From the NCBI GenBank assembly GCA_902792635.1, contig CADBAG010000012.1, forward strand, positions 1 through 63,877: DNA of 63,877 bases, in the 5' to 3' direction. This document shows, in pieces, positions 12,578-21,378 of this stretch (the stretch's first letter is position 1; every line of letters starts with the position of its first letter). The notes beneath the pieces are model-generated. The model did no database searches. It was not told where the DNA came from and saw only the letters and a program-made list of their open reading frames with translations. A program made the translations under genes and the position numbers. Source of the DNA: an uncultured Prevotellaceae bacterium (lineage in GTDB: Bacteria; Bacteroidota; Bacteroidia; Bacteroidales; Bacteroidaceae).

Positions 12578-13531
12578 TTACATCGAATACGCGATACTGA
12601 TGACGACGCTGGAACTCGACACATGATATTTACCCCAGCTCACAGCAGCCTTGAAACGGTTGAGCGTGAGACCCGCGCCAAGGCTTAGTCCTGCGCCATG
12701 ACTGCTTGACTTCCCGTCAGAACTCGCAATCTTCATCTCGTTGGCCCGACGGAAATTATAGCCCAGTCCGATCCAGAAGTTGTCGGAGAGGAGCGCGTCG
12801 GCACCGATGACGGCATGGTTGATAAACTTGTAATGAGGGTGGTTGAGGTCTACGAGGGTGGCGTGAAGACGCAGGGGCATGTTCGCAAACTGCTTCGAGA
12901 CACCTATCTGCATGTCGAACGGCATGCGGTTATAATCCTCGTCGTAAGCCTTCAGTTCGCCGCCAAGATTCTTCAGAACGAAGGAGAGCGACCATTCACG
13001 GTCCGGGTCATAATAGTTGAGACCGAGGTCCACACCCACAGCGATACTGTTATAATCGGCGATATAAGACGAGATGAACTTTGCCGTGATACCTCCCGAG
13101 ACCCTATCGGTCAACAGATAAGAGAAGTAGCCGGCTAAGGAGATGTCCTTCGCTGAGAACTCGCCAAGCTCTACATTGTTCTCATCCGTCTCCTTCATGC
13201 TGCCGTAATCGAGATATTGCCCCGACACAGCCCATGAGGCACGCTTGCCGACGACACGATTGAAAGAAGCACTCGCTGTCTTTGCCCCTTCCATATAAGT
13301 CATATAGTTGAGATTCAGTGACTTATCCGTTACGGAGGACAGTAGGGCCGGGTTGTTGAAGATAAGCGCCTCGTCGTCATCGATCACGGAGATATTATCC
13401 CCGCCAAGTGCTGCAGCATGGGCGGAGACGGGCAGACGGAGGAAGTTGTAACCTGTCTGACTGTCGTTCTGAGCCGTTGCCTTCGAAAGGAAGGCGAAGG
13501 CCGTAAGGATGACGAAGAGAGCCTTTTTCAT
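12578..13531 (-). CDS. porQ: Type IX secretion system protein PorQ
   Basis: The 317-residue protein starts with a signal peptide (M-K-K-A-L-F-V-I-L-T-A-F-A-F-L, cleavage near A-T-A-Q) and continues as an outer-membrane beta-barrel: N-F-L-R-L-P-V-S-A-H-A-A-A-L-G-G, E-A-L-I-F-N-N-P-A-L-L and alternating strands to the C-terminal V-V-I-S-I-A-Y-S-M. PorQ is an outer-membrane factor of the Bacteroidetes T9SS that takes part in attaching secreted cargo to the surface. The porQ-cmk order seen here recurs in Bacteroidales, to my recollection. A TACTTTTG box on the minus strand (13554-13561) precedes the start. The GH28 near the right end of the window has a T9SS-like tail and could be a client. Confidence 0.85.
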   Translation of the reverse strand: MKKALFVILTAFAFLSKATAQNDSQTGYNFLRLPVSAHAAALGGDNISVIDDDEALIFNNPALLSSVTDKSLNLNYMTYMEGAKTASASFNRVVGKRASWAVSGQYLDYGSMKETDENNVELGEFSAKDISLAGYFSYLLTDRVSGGITAKFISSYIADYNSIAVGVDLGLNYYDPDREWSLSFVLKNLGGELKAYDEDYNRMPFDMQIGVSKQFANMPLRLHATLVDLNHPHYKFINHAVIGADALLSDNFWIGLGYNFRRANEMKIASSDGKSSSHGAGLSLGAGLTLNRFKAAVSWGKYHVSSSSVVISIAYSM

Positions 13532-13553
13532 TTATTTTTTCCAAATTATTCCG

Positions 13554-13561
13554 CAAAAGTA
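13554..13561 (-). promoter_or_regulatory. Predicted -7 box of the porQ-cmk operon
   Basis: On the minus strand this reads TACTTTTG, matching TAnnTTTG, 22 bases before the porQ ATG. No convincing -33 element was picked out. Confidence 0.5.
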
Positions 13562-13584
13562 CTGCTTTTCTTGAAGAATAGCAG

Positions 13585-13592
13585 TAATTTTG
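13585..13592 (+). promoter_or_regulatory. Predicted -7 box of the TonB-like gene
   Basis: TAATTTTG fits TAnnTTTG and lies about 100 bases before the ATG of the TonB-like gene. With the porQ box it makes this gap a divergent promoter region. Confidence 0.4.
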
Positions 13593-13693
13593 CAAATGAA
13601 GTTTGATGTAATATTGTCTTTGACTATATAACGTCTTGCTTAGCAATAAATTGTGAAGACAGTAAATTTAATACGTGTTAAAGCATTCATTGA

Positions 13694-14398
13694 ATGGATA
13701 TAAAGAAAAGCGATAAAGCAAATTTGGACAACCATCGTTCGACAGGGTTTCTGCTCGGTCTCATCCTTGCATTAGCTCTGCTTTTCGCTGCTTTCGAATA
13801 TACCACCCGCCCACAGAGCTACGATGAGGATGACTCGATGCTCGACGATCTCGCTGAGGACCTCACGATGAAATCAGCACCGCAAGATACGAAGGACATG
13901 GTCTCAGCCATTGCCGCTCCCGCCTCAAAAGCGATCACGCAGAACGTGCATGAGGTGGATCATGTGGACAACTCTGATAAGATAGCACCGATCACGAGTA
14001 AGCTCGTCATCGGCACCGGACAGGCAGTGCAGAAAGATGCCGACGTCACGGAAGCGCTCCCGCAGGTCACGGCCGACAAAGATTCTACTATCCTGCAGAC
14101 GGTGGAGCAGATTCCAGAGTTCCCCGGTGGCATCGTGCAGTTCATGAAATGGATCACCCACAACCTCCATTATCCTCCGCAGGCGCAACAGCAGAAGATC
14201 CAGGGAAAGGTCGTGGTCTCGTTCATTATCAACAAGGATGGCTCCATCTCGTCGCCTACCATCGTACAGTCGGTGGACCCGTTGCTTGACCGCGAGGCGA
14301 TGCGTGTCATCAAGATGATGCCACGGTGGAAACCGGGTATCGAGGACGGCAAACCGTGCCGCACGATGTTCGCCATCCCTATCAATTTCGTTTTATAA
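13694..14398 (+). CDS. TonB-like energy transducer
   Basis: The 234-residue protein has a short basic N-terminus, one membrane helix at about residues 17-35 (T-G-F-L-L-G-L-I-L-A-L-A-L-L-F), a periplasmic linker of about 90 residues, and a C-terminal TonB domain at about 140-234: F-P-G-G-I-V-Q-F-M-K-W, Y-P-P-Q-A-Q-Q-Q-K-I-Q-G-K-V-V-V-S-F-I-I and W-K-P-G-I-E-D-G-K-P. TonB proteins pass proton-motive energy from ExbB/ExbD to outer-membrane transporters such as SusC. No exbB/exbD is nearby, so its partners are unknown. It is followed 27 bases later by the polyprenyl synthase gene. Confidence 0.85.
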   Translation: MDIKKSDKANLDNHRSTGFLLGLILALALLFAAFEYTTRPQSYDEDDSMLDDLAEDLTMKSAPQDTKDMVSAIAAPASKAITQNVHEVDHVDNSDKIAPITSKLVIGTGQAVQKDADVTEALPQVTADKDSTILQTVEQIPEFPGGIVQFMKWITHNLHYPPQAQQQKIQGKVVVSFIINKDGSISSPTIVQSVDPLLDREAMRVIKMMPRWKPGIEDGKPCRTMFAIPINFVL

Positions 14399-14424
14399 TA
14401 ACCTGAAAAATAAGCTATAATAAT

Positions 14425-15399
14425 ATGTATACCTCTGAAGAACTTTTATCTAAGGTCAACAAGTTCTTGGCTGACCTTCCCTATGACCGCAAACCATCTA
14501 ATCTCTACGATCCTATCCGCTACGTGCTCTCCATGGGAGGCAAGCGTATCCGCCCCACGCTGATGCTGCTCGCTTATCAGCTCTACAAGGACGACCCGGA
14601 GTCGATCCTTATGCAAGCTGTGGCCTTGGAGACGTATCACAACTATACATTGCTGCACGACGATCTCATGGACAACGCAGATCTCCGTCGTGGGCATGAG
14701 ACAGTGCATAAGAAATGGAATGCTAATCAGGCTATTCTCTCGGGCGACTCCATGCTTGTCTTAGCTTATCAGCGCATGGCAACATGCCCGAAGGAGAAAC
14801 TCGCAAGCGTGCTCTCTGTCTTCACGGAGACAGCCTTGGAGATTGGCGAGGGTCAGCAGTATGACATTGACTTTGAGAACCGCACCGATGTCAGTGAGGA
14901 GGAATATATTGAGATGATCCGCCTCAAGACAAGTGTCCTCTTGGCTTGCGCTCTGAAGATTGGTGGCATCTTAGCTGATGCTCCCGAGGATGACCTTGAT
15001 AATCTTTATAAGTTCGGTGAGCAGATAGGCCTCGCCTTCCAGCTGCAGGACGATTATCTCGATGTCTATGGCGACTCCAAGGTCTTTGGCAAGGCCATTG
15101 GTGGCGATATCACGTCGAACAAGAAGACATACATGCTCATCAATGCTTTCAACAAAGCTAACGACGCCCAGCGCAAGGAACTGACAAAGTGGATCACCGC
15201 CAAGGAGTTTGATCGTCAGGAGAAGGTGGCTGCCGTGACGAAGCTTTACAACGAGATCGGTATCGACAAGCTTGCTCAGCAGAAGATCGCTTATTATTTC
15301 GAGCAGAGCAAGAAATATCTCAATGCTGTGAAGGTCTCCGACGAGAAGAAGGCGGAGCTACGCCACTATGCAGAAAAAATGATGGTAAGAAAGTATTGA
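14425..15399 (+). CDS. Polyprenyl diphosphate synthase family protein
   Basis: The enzyme condenses isopentenyl diphosphate with allylic diphosphates to make longer trans-polyprenyl diphosphates. The 324 residues include G-G-K-R-I-R-P near 38-44, the first aspartate-rich motif D-D-L-M-D (about 79-83) followed by R-R-G, and the second D-D-Y-L-D (about 209-213), then G-K-A-I-G-G-D. Product length cannot be read safely from sequence; farnesyl, geranylgeranyl and longer chains are all possible. tatD starts one base after the stop codon, indicating co-transcription. Confidence 0.88.
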   Translation: MYTSEELLSKVNKFLADLPYDRKPSNLYDPIRYVLSMGGKRIRPTLMLLAYQLYKDDPESILMQAVALETYHNYTLLHDDLMDNADLRRGHETVHKKWNANQAILSGDSMLVLAYQRMATCPKEKLASVLSVFTETALEIGEGQQYDIDFENRTDVSEEEYIEMIRLKTSVLLACALKIGGILADAPEDDLDNLYKFGEQIGLAFQLQDDYLDVYGDSKVFGKAIGGDITSNKKTYMLINAFNKANDAQRKELTKWITAKEFDRQEKVAAVTKLYNEIGIDKLAQQKIAYYFEQSKKYLNAVKVSDEKKAELRHYAEKMMVRKY

Positions 15400-15400
15400 T

Positions 15401-16237
15401 ATGCCATATCATTTCATCGATACCCACGCACACCTCGACGGCGAAGAGTTCAGAGACGACCTGCCGCAGGTGATAGAGCGGGCTAAAGATGCTGGGGTAG
15501 GTGCTATCTTCATCCCCGGCATCAACGCAGCCTCCGTTGAGAGCGTGATGCGCGTCTGCCGCAATTATCCAGACTATTGCTATCCGATGATCGGCTTGCA
15601 GCCGGAAGAGGTGCGCGGTGACTGGAAAGAGGTCTTGAAGATGATGAAAGATAAGCTCGATGCGAATCTTCATCAAGACAAGAACTCTTCAGATGTTAAT
15701 GCTTTGGATAACGAACCGTCGTACATCGCTATCGGCGAGTGTGGCCTCGATTTCTACTGGAGCCGCGAATATGAGAAAGAGCAGTTGGCGGCGTTTGAGG
15801 AACAAGTGAAGTGGTCTGTGGAGACGCAGTTACCTCTGATGATCCATTGTCGTAAGGCGCAGAACGAACTGCTTCATATCATGAAACCTTACGAGAAGGA
15901 ACTCCCCGGTGGCGTCTTCCATTGTTTCACTGGTAATCAGAAAGAAGCAGAGGAGTATCTCCGCTTCGATAAGTTCGTGCTTGGGGTAGGGGGTGTCTCG
16001 ACATTCAAGAGCAGTCATCTGCGTGAGGACCTTCCCGCTGCCGTACCCTTGTCTCGCATTGTCCTCGAGACTGACAGTCCTTATATGGCTCCGGTGCCTA
16101 ACCGTGGTCAGCGCAATGAGAGTGCCTTCGTCCGCCTTGTGCTTGAGAACCTTGCCCGTTGTTACGACACCACACCTGAAGAAGTGGCAAGGATCACGAA
16201 TGAAAATGCAAAGCGCGTGTTTCCAGAATACAAATAA
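15401..16237 (+). CDS. TatD family metal-dependent hydrolase/DNase
   Basis: TatD proteins are TIM-barrel metallohydrolases, several of which are 3'-5' exonucleases. The expected ligands are visible: H9 and H11 in D-T-H-A-H-L-D, E113 in I-G-E-C-G-L-D, H149 in M-I-H-C-R-K-A, H174 in F-H-C-F-T-G and D225 in L-E-T-D-S-P-Y. The N-R-G-Q-R-N-E motif follows. At 278 residues it is slightly longer than usual because of an insert around residues 85-106. It is coupled to the polyprenyl synthase gene and followed by copy 1 of the mirrored-hairpin element. Confidence 0.9.
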   Translation: MPYHFIDTHAHLDGEEFRDDLPQVIERAKDAGVGAIFIPGINAASVESVMRVCRNYPDYCYPMIGLQPEEVRGDWKEVLKMMKDKLDANLHQDKNSSDVNALDNEPSYIAIGECGLDFYWSREYEKEQLAAFEEQVKWSVETQLPLMIHCRKAQNELLHIMKPYEKELPGGVFHCFTGNQKEAEEYLRFDKFVLGVGGVSTFKSSHLREDLPAAVPLSRIVLETDSPYMAPVPNRGQRNESAFVRLVLENLARCYDTTPEEVARITNENAKRVFPEYK

Positions 16238-16251
16238 AAATCGATCCTTAC

Positions 16252-16600
16252 ATTTTTGGACTAATATCACTAAACAGCCTCGGAGAGGCTGAATTTTACA
16301 TAACCCCAGTCTAAGGAGCGTAGCGACGCAGACTGGGGTTTTTAGGTTGTGTGTGGACTTCCTGAGTACCAGCCTCGGAGAGGCTGAATGCGCCTTGGCG
16401 CGCTATGTTAGCTTTAACCCATTCCTATAAAGACATTGCGCACTGTCGTGCAGTCTGCCTCTTCGAGGCAGGAGATCAGTGAGACAAGCACACACAACAA
16501 ACCCCAGACTGCAGTCGCTATCGCTCCTTTAGTCTGGGGTTATCGATAATTGTGCCTCTCCGAGGCACTCTCTTAATAAGGTTCAATTCAAACCGTTCTG
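16252..16600. repeat. Mirrored multi-hairpin element, copy 1
   Basis: The whole gap between convergent tatD and ilvE is one structured repeat. In order: hairpin GCCTCGGAGAGGC (16278-16290); stem CCCCAGTCT/AGACTGGGG around the loop AAGGAGCGTAGCGACGC; a second GCCTCGGAGAGGC; a centre with GCGCGCTATG and ACATTGCGC; GCCTCTTCGAGGC; stem CCCCAGACT/AGTCTGGGG; GCCTCTCCGAGGC. The second half mirrors the first. The left end TTTTTGGACTAATATCA resembles the left end of copy 3. No reading frame of note is present. Confidence 0.8.
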
Positions 16601-16607
16601 ATCATGA

Positions 16608-17624
16608 TTACTCAATCACCACAGTTGTCCACCCGTGCTTGTCCTCAACGGTACCATACTGGATGCCGCGGAGAGTCTCATAGAGCTTTGTGGACCATGG
16701 ACCCGGCTTGTCGCCGAAAGAGTATTTCTTGCCTGTAGCTAAGTCGTCGAGCTCAGAGATAGGTGAGATGACGGCTGCTGTACCGCAGGCGCCGGCCTCC
16801 TCGAAGGTAGGAAGCTCTTCCTCAGGTACAGGACGACGCTCGACCTTCAGACCGAGATCCTCAGCGATCTGCATCAGACTCTTGTTTGTGATTGAGGGAA
16901 GGATGGATGTGCTCTTCGGAGTAACGTATGTGTTGTTCTTGATGCCGAAGAAGTTAGCTGCACCGCACTCATCGACATATTTCTTCTCCTTGGCATCGAG
17001 ATAGAACTCAGAGCCATAGCCTTTGCTGGCTGCGAACATGTGAGCACGGAGGGAAGCAGCGTAGTTGCCACCAACCTTGTAGCGGCCTGTACCTAAAGGA
17101 GCAGCACGGTCGTAGTCGCGTACGATAGCGTACTTGTTGCAAGCGAAGCCACCCTTGAAGTAAGGGCCTACCGGAGTGACGAAGATGAGGAACAGATAGT
17201 CCTTAGACGGATGCACGCCGACCTGCGGGCTGATACCGATGAGCAGTGGACGGATATACAGTGTAGCACCGCTCTCATAAGTAGGAATGTAATCCTGGTT
17301 GAGACGTACCACTTTCTTCACCATCTCTTCGAACATCTCTGTGGGAACCTTCGGCATGACGATACCATCGCATGTAGACTGCAGGCGCTCTGCGTTATCC
17401 TTCACACGGAAGATACGCACCTTGCCATCAGGACAACGATAAGCTTTCAGGCCTTCGAAAGCCTCCTGACCATAGTGAAGGCATGTAGCTGCCATGTGCA
17501 TGTTGATGTACTCGTCGGAACAGACCTCGATCTCTCCCCACTTGCCATCACGATAGTAACAACGAACGTTGTAGTCGGTCTTGCGATAACCGAAAGTCAA
17601 ATTCCCCCAATCTAAATCTTTCAT
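16608..17624 (-). CDS. ilvE: Branched-chain amino acid aminotransferase
   Basis: This PLP enzyme transfers the amino group between glutamate and the branched-chain keto acids, the last step of Val, Leu and Ile synthesis. The 338 residues fit the fold type IV family: G-Q-E-A-F-E-G-L-K-A-Y-R near 52, the PLP lysine (about K183) in G-R-Y-K-V-G-G-N-Y-A-A-S, E-C-G-A-A-N-F-F-G and the C-terminal G-T-A-A-V-I-S-P-I. It is a single gene, convergent with tatD across the repeat element. The leader is A/T rich. Confidence 0.93.
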   Translation of the reverse strand: MKDLDWGNLTFGYRKTDYNVRCYYRDGKWGEIEVCSDEYINMHMAATCLHYGQEAFEGLKAYRCPDGKVRIFRVKDNAERLQSTCDGIVMPKVPTEMFEEMVKKVVRLNQDYIPTYESGATLYIRPLLIGISPQVGVHPSKDYLFLIFVTPVGPYFKGGFACNKYAIVRDYDRAAPLGTGRYKVGGNYAASLRAHMFAASKGYGSEFYLDAKEKKYVDECGAANFFGIKNNTYVTPKSTSILPSITNKSLMQIAEDLGLKVERRPVPEEELPTFEEAGACGTAAVISPISELDDLATGKKYSFGDKPGPWSTKLYETLRGIQYGTVEDKHGWTTVVIE

Positions 17625-17708
17625 AATATCTATGTTTAAAACTCTTCGCTATGAATTCAATGCAAAATTAGCAATAATAATGATAAACTGATAATGTTTA
17701 TTGAATTT

Positions 17709-17912
17709 TTATTCTTTATCCAATATTTTCTTTATCTCAGCATCCGTTTTTGTAAGCTTGTCCTTGCAAAGTTGGATGAGTTGTTGCGCCTTCTTCAACT
17801 CTGTAGACAACTCATCGATGCCGAACTCGTTGTTCTCTAACTTCTCAACGATAGCCTCCAACTGATGGACAGCCTCCTCATATTTCAGTTCTTCTTTCTC
17901 AGTCTTTGCCAT
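17709..17912 (-). CDS. xseB: Exodeoxyribonuclease VII small subunit
   Basis: The start M-A-K-T-E-K-E-E-L-K-Y at 17912 gives 67 residues, the family norm; an upstream ATG at 17957 would overlap the end of xseA and add an unlikely N-terminus. The sequence E-E-A-V-H-Q-L-E-A-I-V-E-K-L-E-N and L-K-K-A-Q-Q-L-I-Q-L-C is the two-helix fold of XseB, which binds the large subunit in the ssDNA-degrading exonuclease VII. It lies 16 bases downstream of xseA. Confidence 0.92.
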   Translation of the reverse strand: MAKTEKEELKYEEAVHQLEAIVEKLENNEFGIDELSTELKKAQQLIQLCKDKLTKTDAEIKKILDKE

Positions 17913-17928
17913 ATTATTGTGCTTTATA

Positions 17929-19236
17929 TTATTTTGCTTTATAGATAATCGATTCAAACGTACCTTTCTCTACTCTTGTCTCTATCCTGTCGCCTTCGTG
18001 AAGCGTCGAAGGATCATGTACTGCTTTCCCATTAAATAATGTAATGCTGTAGCCACGTCTCAGTAATAATTGTGGGTCAAGGGCGGCGGTGCGTAATCTC
18101 AATTGCTCCAATCGGTTCTGCTCTTTCAGTAATTTCCGCTCAACCAAAGGCTCGATATTATTACTCAGGATAGCGACATGATGCTGGGCTTGAGAGAGTT
18201 GCTCCTTGACTGATGATACGATCTCATTCAGCATCCTGTCAAGCTTCGCCTCCTGTCGTTCTTTGACAAGCGAGAAGAGGATCGGTATGCGCTCAGAGAC
18301 GCGCGTCAAGCGGTTCTTCTCACTCTCCATACGCTGCTGGACGTAGCCGACGATGCGCTCCCGCATGCCATCGATATGGCTCCAGACATTCACGAGGTTC
18401 TCCACAAGGAAAGCAGCGGCAGCAGTCGGTGTCTTCACGCGTGTGTTCGACACCATGTCGAGGATGCTCTCGTCGCGGTCGTGTCCTATTCCCGTGATGA
18501 TAGGCAAGGGGAAGTTGGCGACGTTCTCCGCCAAAGCCAAGGTGTCGAAGCCACTCATGTCCGCCGTGGCTCCTCCTCCGCGGATAATGACGACGACATC
18601 ATAGTTGTCCACTTCATCGTAGATAGCGTTCAGTGCATTGATGACGGAGCTCTCCACCTGGTCGCCTTGCATGATAGCGGGGAAGAGCTGGATCTGAAAG
18701 GCAAAGCCATATTCATTATCAAGCAACTGATGACAGAAGTCGCCGTATCCTGCTGCATTCTCACTGGAGATGACCGCCACACGCTGGGCGAACATCGGGA
18801 TGACAAGTTCTTTCTGAAGATCGAAGACGCCCTCTTCCTTGAGTTGCTTGATGATCTCCATGCGCTTGCGAGCCATGTCGCCGAGGGTATAGGTCGGGTC
18901 GATGTCCTGCACGATCCATGAGAAGCCATAAGCTGCATGAAAGTTGGCGGTGACGAGAAGCAACACTTTCATGCCGGCATGCAGCTGTTGACCTGTGGTA
19001 TGCTCAAACTTTGGCTTCAGCCGCATCCATGTCGTCTTCCAGCATTTGGCTGAAGCACGTGCCACGGGTGTAGCCGAGAAGATATCTTTCTGAACGAGCT
19101 CCATGTAGCAGTGGCCCCTTACCTCACGAGCCTCAGAGAGCTCGGCCTCGACCCAATAAGCATGGTCGAAAGCTGCGTCTATCACTTCGCCAACAAGCGA
19201 ATTAAGCTCAAAAAGAGTAAGGGCATGTTGCTTCAT
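17929..19236 (-). CDS. xseA: Exodeoxyribonuclease VII large subunit
   Basis: XseA is the catalytic subunit of exonuclease VII, which degrades single-stranded DNA into short oligonucleotides. The start M-K-Q-H-A-L-T-L-F-E-L at 19236 is chosen because the OB-fold begins there and a TACTTTTG box lies upstream; the longer frame to 19281 would read through that promoter. Motifs: W-V-E-A-E-L-S-E, A-V-I-S-S-E-N-A-A-G-Y-G-D, V-V-I-I-R-G-G-G-A-T-A-D-M, I-T-G-I-G-H-D-R-D-E and N-T-R-V-K-T-P-T-A-A-A. The C-terminal third is a long coiled coil followed by the usual L-R-R-G-Y-S-I-T. About 435 residues. Confidence 0.93.
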   Translation of the reverse strand: MKQHALTLFELNSLVGEVIDAAFDHAYWVEAELSEAREVRGHCYMELVQKDIFSATPVARASAKCWKTTWMRLKPKFEHTTGQQLHAGMKVLLLVTANFHAAYGFSWIVQDIDPTYTLGDMARKRMEIIKQLKEEGVFDLQKELVIPMFAQRVAVISSENAAGYGDFCHQLLDNEYGFAFQIQLFPAIMQGDQVESSVINALNAIYDEVDNYDVVVIIRGGGATADMSGFDTLALAENVANFPLPIITGIGHDRDESILDMVSNTRVKTPTAAAAFLVENLVNVWSHIDGMRERIVGYVQQRMESEKNRLTRVSERIPILFSLVKERQEAKLDRMLNEIVSSVKEQLSQAQHHVAILSNNIEPLVERKLLKEQNRLEQLRLRTAALDPQLLLRRGYSITLFNGKAVHDPSTLHEGDRIETRVEKGTFESIIYKAK

Positions 19237-19250
19237 AGTATTATTTTTTG

Positions 19251-19258
19251 CAAAAGTA
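19251..19258 (-). promoter_or_regulatory. Predicted -7 box of xseA-xseB
   Basis: The minus strand reads TACTTTTG 14 bases before the chosen xseA start, a full TAnnTTTG match. It is back to back with the boxes of the MATE gene. Confidence 0.55.
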
Positions 19259-19291
19259 GCGCGAAAAATGCGAAAGCCCAAATATTTTCGT

Positions 19292-19312
19292 TACTTTTGC
19301 ACCATACTTTTG
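19292..19312 (+). promoter_or_regulatory. Two TACTTTTG boxes before the MATE gene
   Basis: TACTTTTGCA occurs twice, at 19292-19301 and 19305-19314. The second -7 box ends four bases before the ATG at 19317, so transcription from it would begin at or next to the start codon; the first would leave a leader of only about 10-15 bases. Confidence 0.55.
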
Positions 19313-19316
19313 CATT

Positions 19317-20696
19317 ATGTCAAGAGAATCAGACAACAAGAAAGCAACATTAGCATTAGGAACGCAGCCTGTAGGCAAGCTCCTTTTCCAATATGCCCTG
19401 CCTGCTATCATCGCTATGGTGGCATCGTCGATGTACAACATCATCGACCGGGCCTTCATCGGCCAGGTTGTGGGGCCTATTGCTATCTCAGGTCTTGCCA
19501 TCACCTTCCCGTTCATGAACCTCTCGGGTGCCTTCGGTGCTGCCGTGGGTGTGGGTTCGGCTACGGCTATCTCCCTGAAGTTAGGACAGAAAGATTATCT
19601 GACGGCTGAAGAGATTCTTGGCAACACAGTGACGCTGAACCTTATCATCGGTTTTAGTTTTGCCGTTATCTGTTTTATCTTCCTCGACCCCATTCTTTAT
19701 TTCTTCGGAGCCAGTAAAGACACCATTCCTTATGCGCGCAGCTTCATGCAGATCATTCTGCTCGGCAACGTCGTCACCCACATGTACTTCGGCATGAACG
19801 CTGTGCTGCGTGCAGCGAGCAAGCCCCGGCAAGCCATGGCGGCTACGATCTTCACAGTGCTGATGAACATCGCGCTCGACGTTCTCTTCATCCTCGTCCT
19901 TCATTGGGGTATCCGCGGAGCAGCCACAGCCACGGTCCTTTCTCAGACCATGGCGCTTATCTATCAGTTGAAACTCTTTTCCAACAAGAAGGAGCTGCTT
20001 CATTTCAAACGAGGCATCTATAAGCTGAAGGGCCGCCTCGTGAAGAATATCATCAGCGTAGGTATCTCTCCATTTTTGATGAACCTCTGCGCTTGCCTCG
20101 TCATCATCTTTATCAACAATCAGCTTGTCAGATATGGCGGTGACCTCTCGGTGGGCTCCTATGGCATAGCTTCAGCCATCTCTACGATGTTTGTCATGAT
20201 CGTCATGGGGCTCAACCAAGGCATGCAGCCCATAGCCGGATACAACTATGGCGCACAGAAGTTGGATCGAGTGATGCGTGTGCTGAAGCTCGCTATCATG
20301 TCAGCTACAGTCTTTTGGACAATCGGCTGGCTCATATCTATGCTATTCCCCGAATACTTAGCACGTATCTTCACAAGTGACGAGAAGTTGATTAAGCTGT
20401 CAGTCTTTGCCATCCGTGTGGATATGCTTGTGACACCAGTCGTCGGTATGCAGATGGTGGTGACCAACTTCTTCCAATGTATCGGCAAGGTGAAGGTCAG
20501 TATCTTCCTCTCACTCTCCCGACAGCTGCTTTTCCTCTTGCCGTTGCTCTACACGCTCCCGCTCTTCTTTGGTGTCAATGGTGTGTGGTACTCACTCCCT
20601 ATCTCCGACTTCATCGCGGCTAATGTAGCCAACGTCATGATGCTGACATATATGCGAAAATTCAAGAAGCAATTAAAACAAGCACAGAATGGATAA
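19317..20696 (+). CDS. MATE family efflux transporter
   Basis: The 459-residue protein has about 12 membrane helices with the MATE features P-V-G-K-L-L-F-Q-Y-A-L-P-A-I-I-A-M at the start, N-I-I-D-R-A-F-I-G and, in the second half, G-L-N-Q-G-M-Q-P-I-A-G-Y-N-Y-G-A. Such pumps expel drugs or metabolites in exchange for Na+ or H+. The substrate is unknown. Its last 8 bases overlap the next gene, so the two are translationally coupled. Confidence 0.9.
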   Translation: MSRESDNKKATLALGTQPVGKLLFQYALPAIIAMVASSMYNIIDRAFIGQVVGPIAISGLAITFPFMNLSGAFGAAVGVGSATAISLKLGQKDYLTAEEILGNTVTLNLIIGFSFAVICFIFLDPILYFFGASKDTIPYARSFMQIILLGNVVTHMYFGMNAVLRAASKPRQAMAATIFTVLMNIALDVLFILVLHWGIRGAATATVLSQTMALIYQLKLFSNKKELLHFKRGIYKLKGRLVKNIISVGISPFLMNLCACLVIIFINNQLVRYGGDLSVGSYGIASAISTMFVMIVMGLNQGMQPIAGYNYGAQKLDRVMRVLKLAIMSATVFWTIGWLISMLFPEYLARIFTSDEKLIKLSVFAIRVDMLVTPVVGMQMVVTNFFQCIGKVKVSIFLSLSRQLLFLLPLLYTLPLFFGVNGVWYSLPISDFIAANVANVMMLTYMRKFKKQLKQAQNG

Positions 20697-21330
20697 TATA
20701 ACGATGGATACAGATAAAAAGATTATCATCAATGTGGGCCGACAGATAGGCTCTGGCGGCAGAATCATTGCCAAGATGCTTGCCGACACCTTCGGTTGCA
20801 AGTTCTATGACAAGGAGTTGTTGAATCTCGCCGCCAAGGAGAGTGGGTTCAGTGAGAAGTTCTTCGAGCAGAACGATGAGCAGAAAGGCTTCCTCAAGTC
20901 GCTCTTCCATGTTCATGTGCCATTGATGGGTGAGAACAACTTCTATAAGAACAACTTTTCGCAAGACTCGCTCTATCAGTTTCAGAGCGACGCCATCCGT
21001 AAGGCTGCAGAGGAAGGTAACTGCGTTTTTGTAGGACGAACAGCCGACTACGTTTTGCGCGACTTCAAGAACACAATCAGTATCTTCATCACTGCGAATA
21101 TCGACCAGCGTATCCAGCGTGTCTGCAAGCGATATAATATGGACCGCTCAGCAGCCCGCAAATATATTCACTCGCGGGAGGAAGACCGTGCGTCTTACTA
21201 CAATTATTATACAGGCAAGACGTGGGGACACTCTGAGAGCTACGACCTCTGTATCAATTCGAGCTTATTAGGCTTGGAAGAGACCGAGCTCTTCATCGCG
21301 CAGTTTATAAGGAAACGTTTTAATCTATAA
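20689..21330 (+). CDS. Cytidylate kinase-like family protein
   Basis: The 213-residue protein resembles the cytidylate-kinase-like (AAA_26) family: a nucleotide-binding loop variant N-V-G-R-Q-I-G-S-G-G-R-I-I-A-K near residues 14-28, F-Y-D-K-E-L-L-N-L-A-A, and V-F-V-G-R-T-A-D-Y-V-L. It is not the main CMP kinase, which is encoded at 12 kb. A second ATG 15 bases in is an alternative start. Its true phosphoryl acceptor is unknown. The overlap with the MATE gene implies one transcript. Confidence 0.8.
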   Translation: MDNITMDTDKKIIINVGRQIGSGGRIIAKMLADTFGCKFYDKELLNLAAKESGFSEKFFEQNDEQKGFLKSLFHVHVPLMGENNFYKNNFSQDSLYQFQSDAIRKAAEEGNCVFVGRTADYVLRDFKNTISIFITANIDQRIQRVCKRYNMDRSAARKYIHSREEDRASYYNYYTGKTWGHSESYDLCINSSLLGLEETELFIAQFIRKRFNL

Positions 21331-21378
21331 ATCCATCTTATCTATAATAATAAATCGTGAATCTTTAATTTATTTCGT

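Noticed and set aside
16252-16600. tRNA or known small RNA gene in the hairpin gap
   Set aside because: No cloverleaf, no CCA end or anticodon arm; the hairpins follow the repeat-family pattern.
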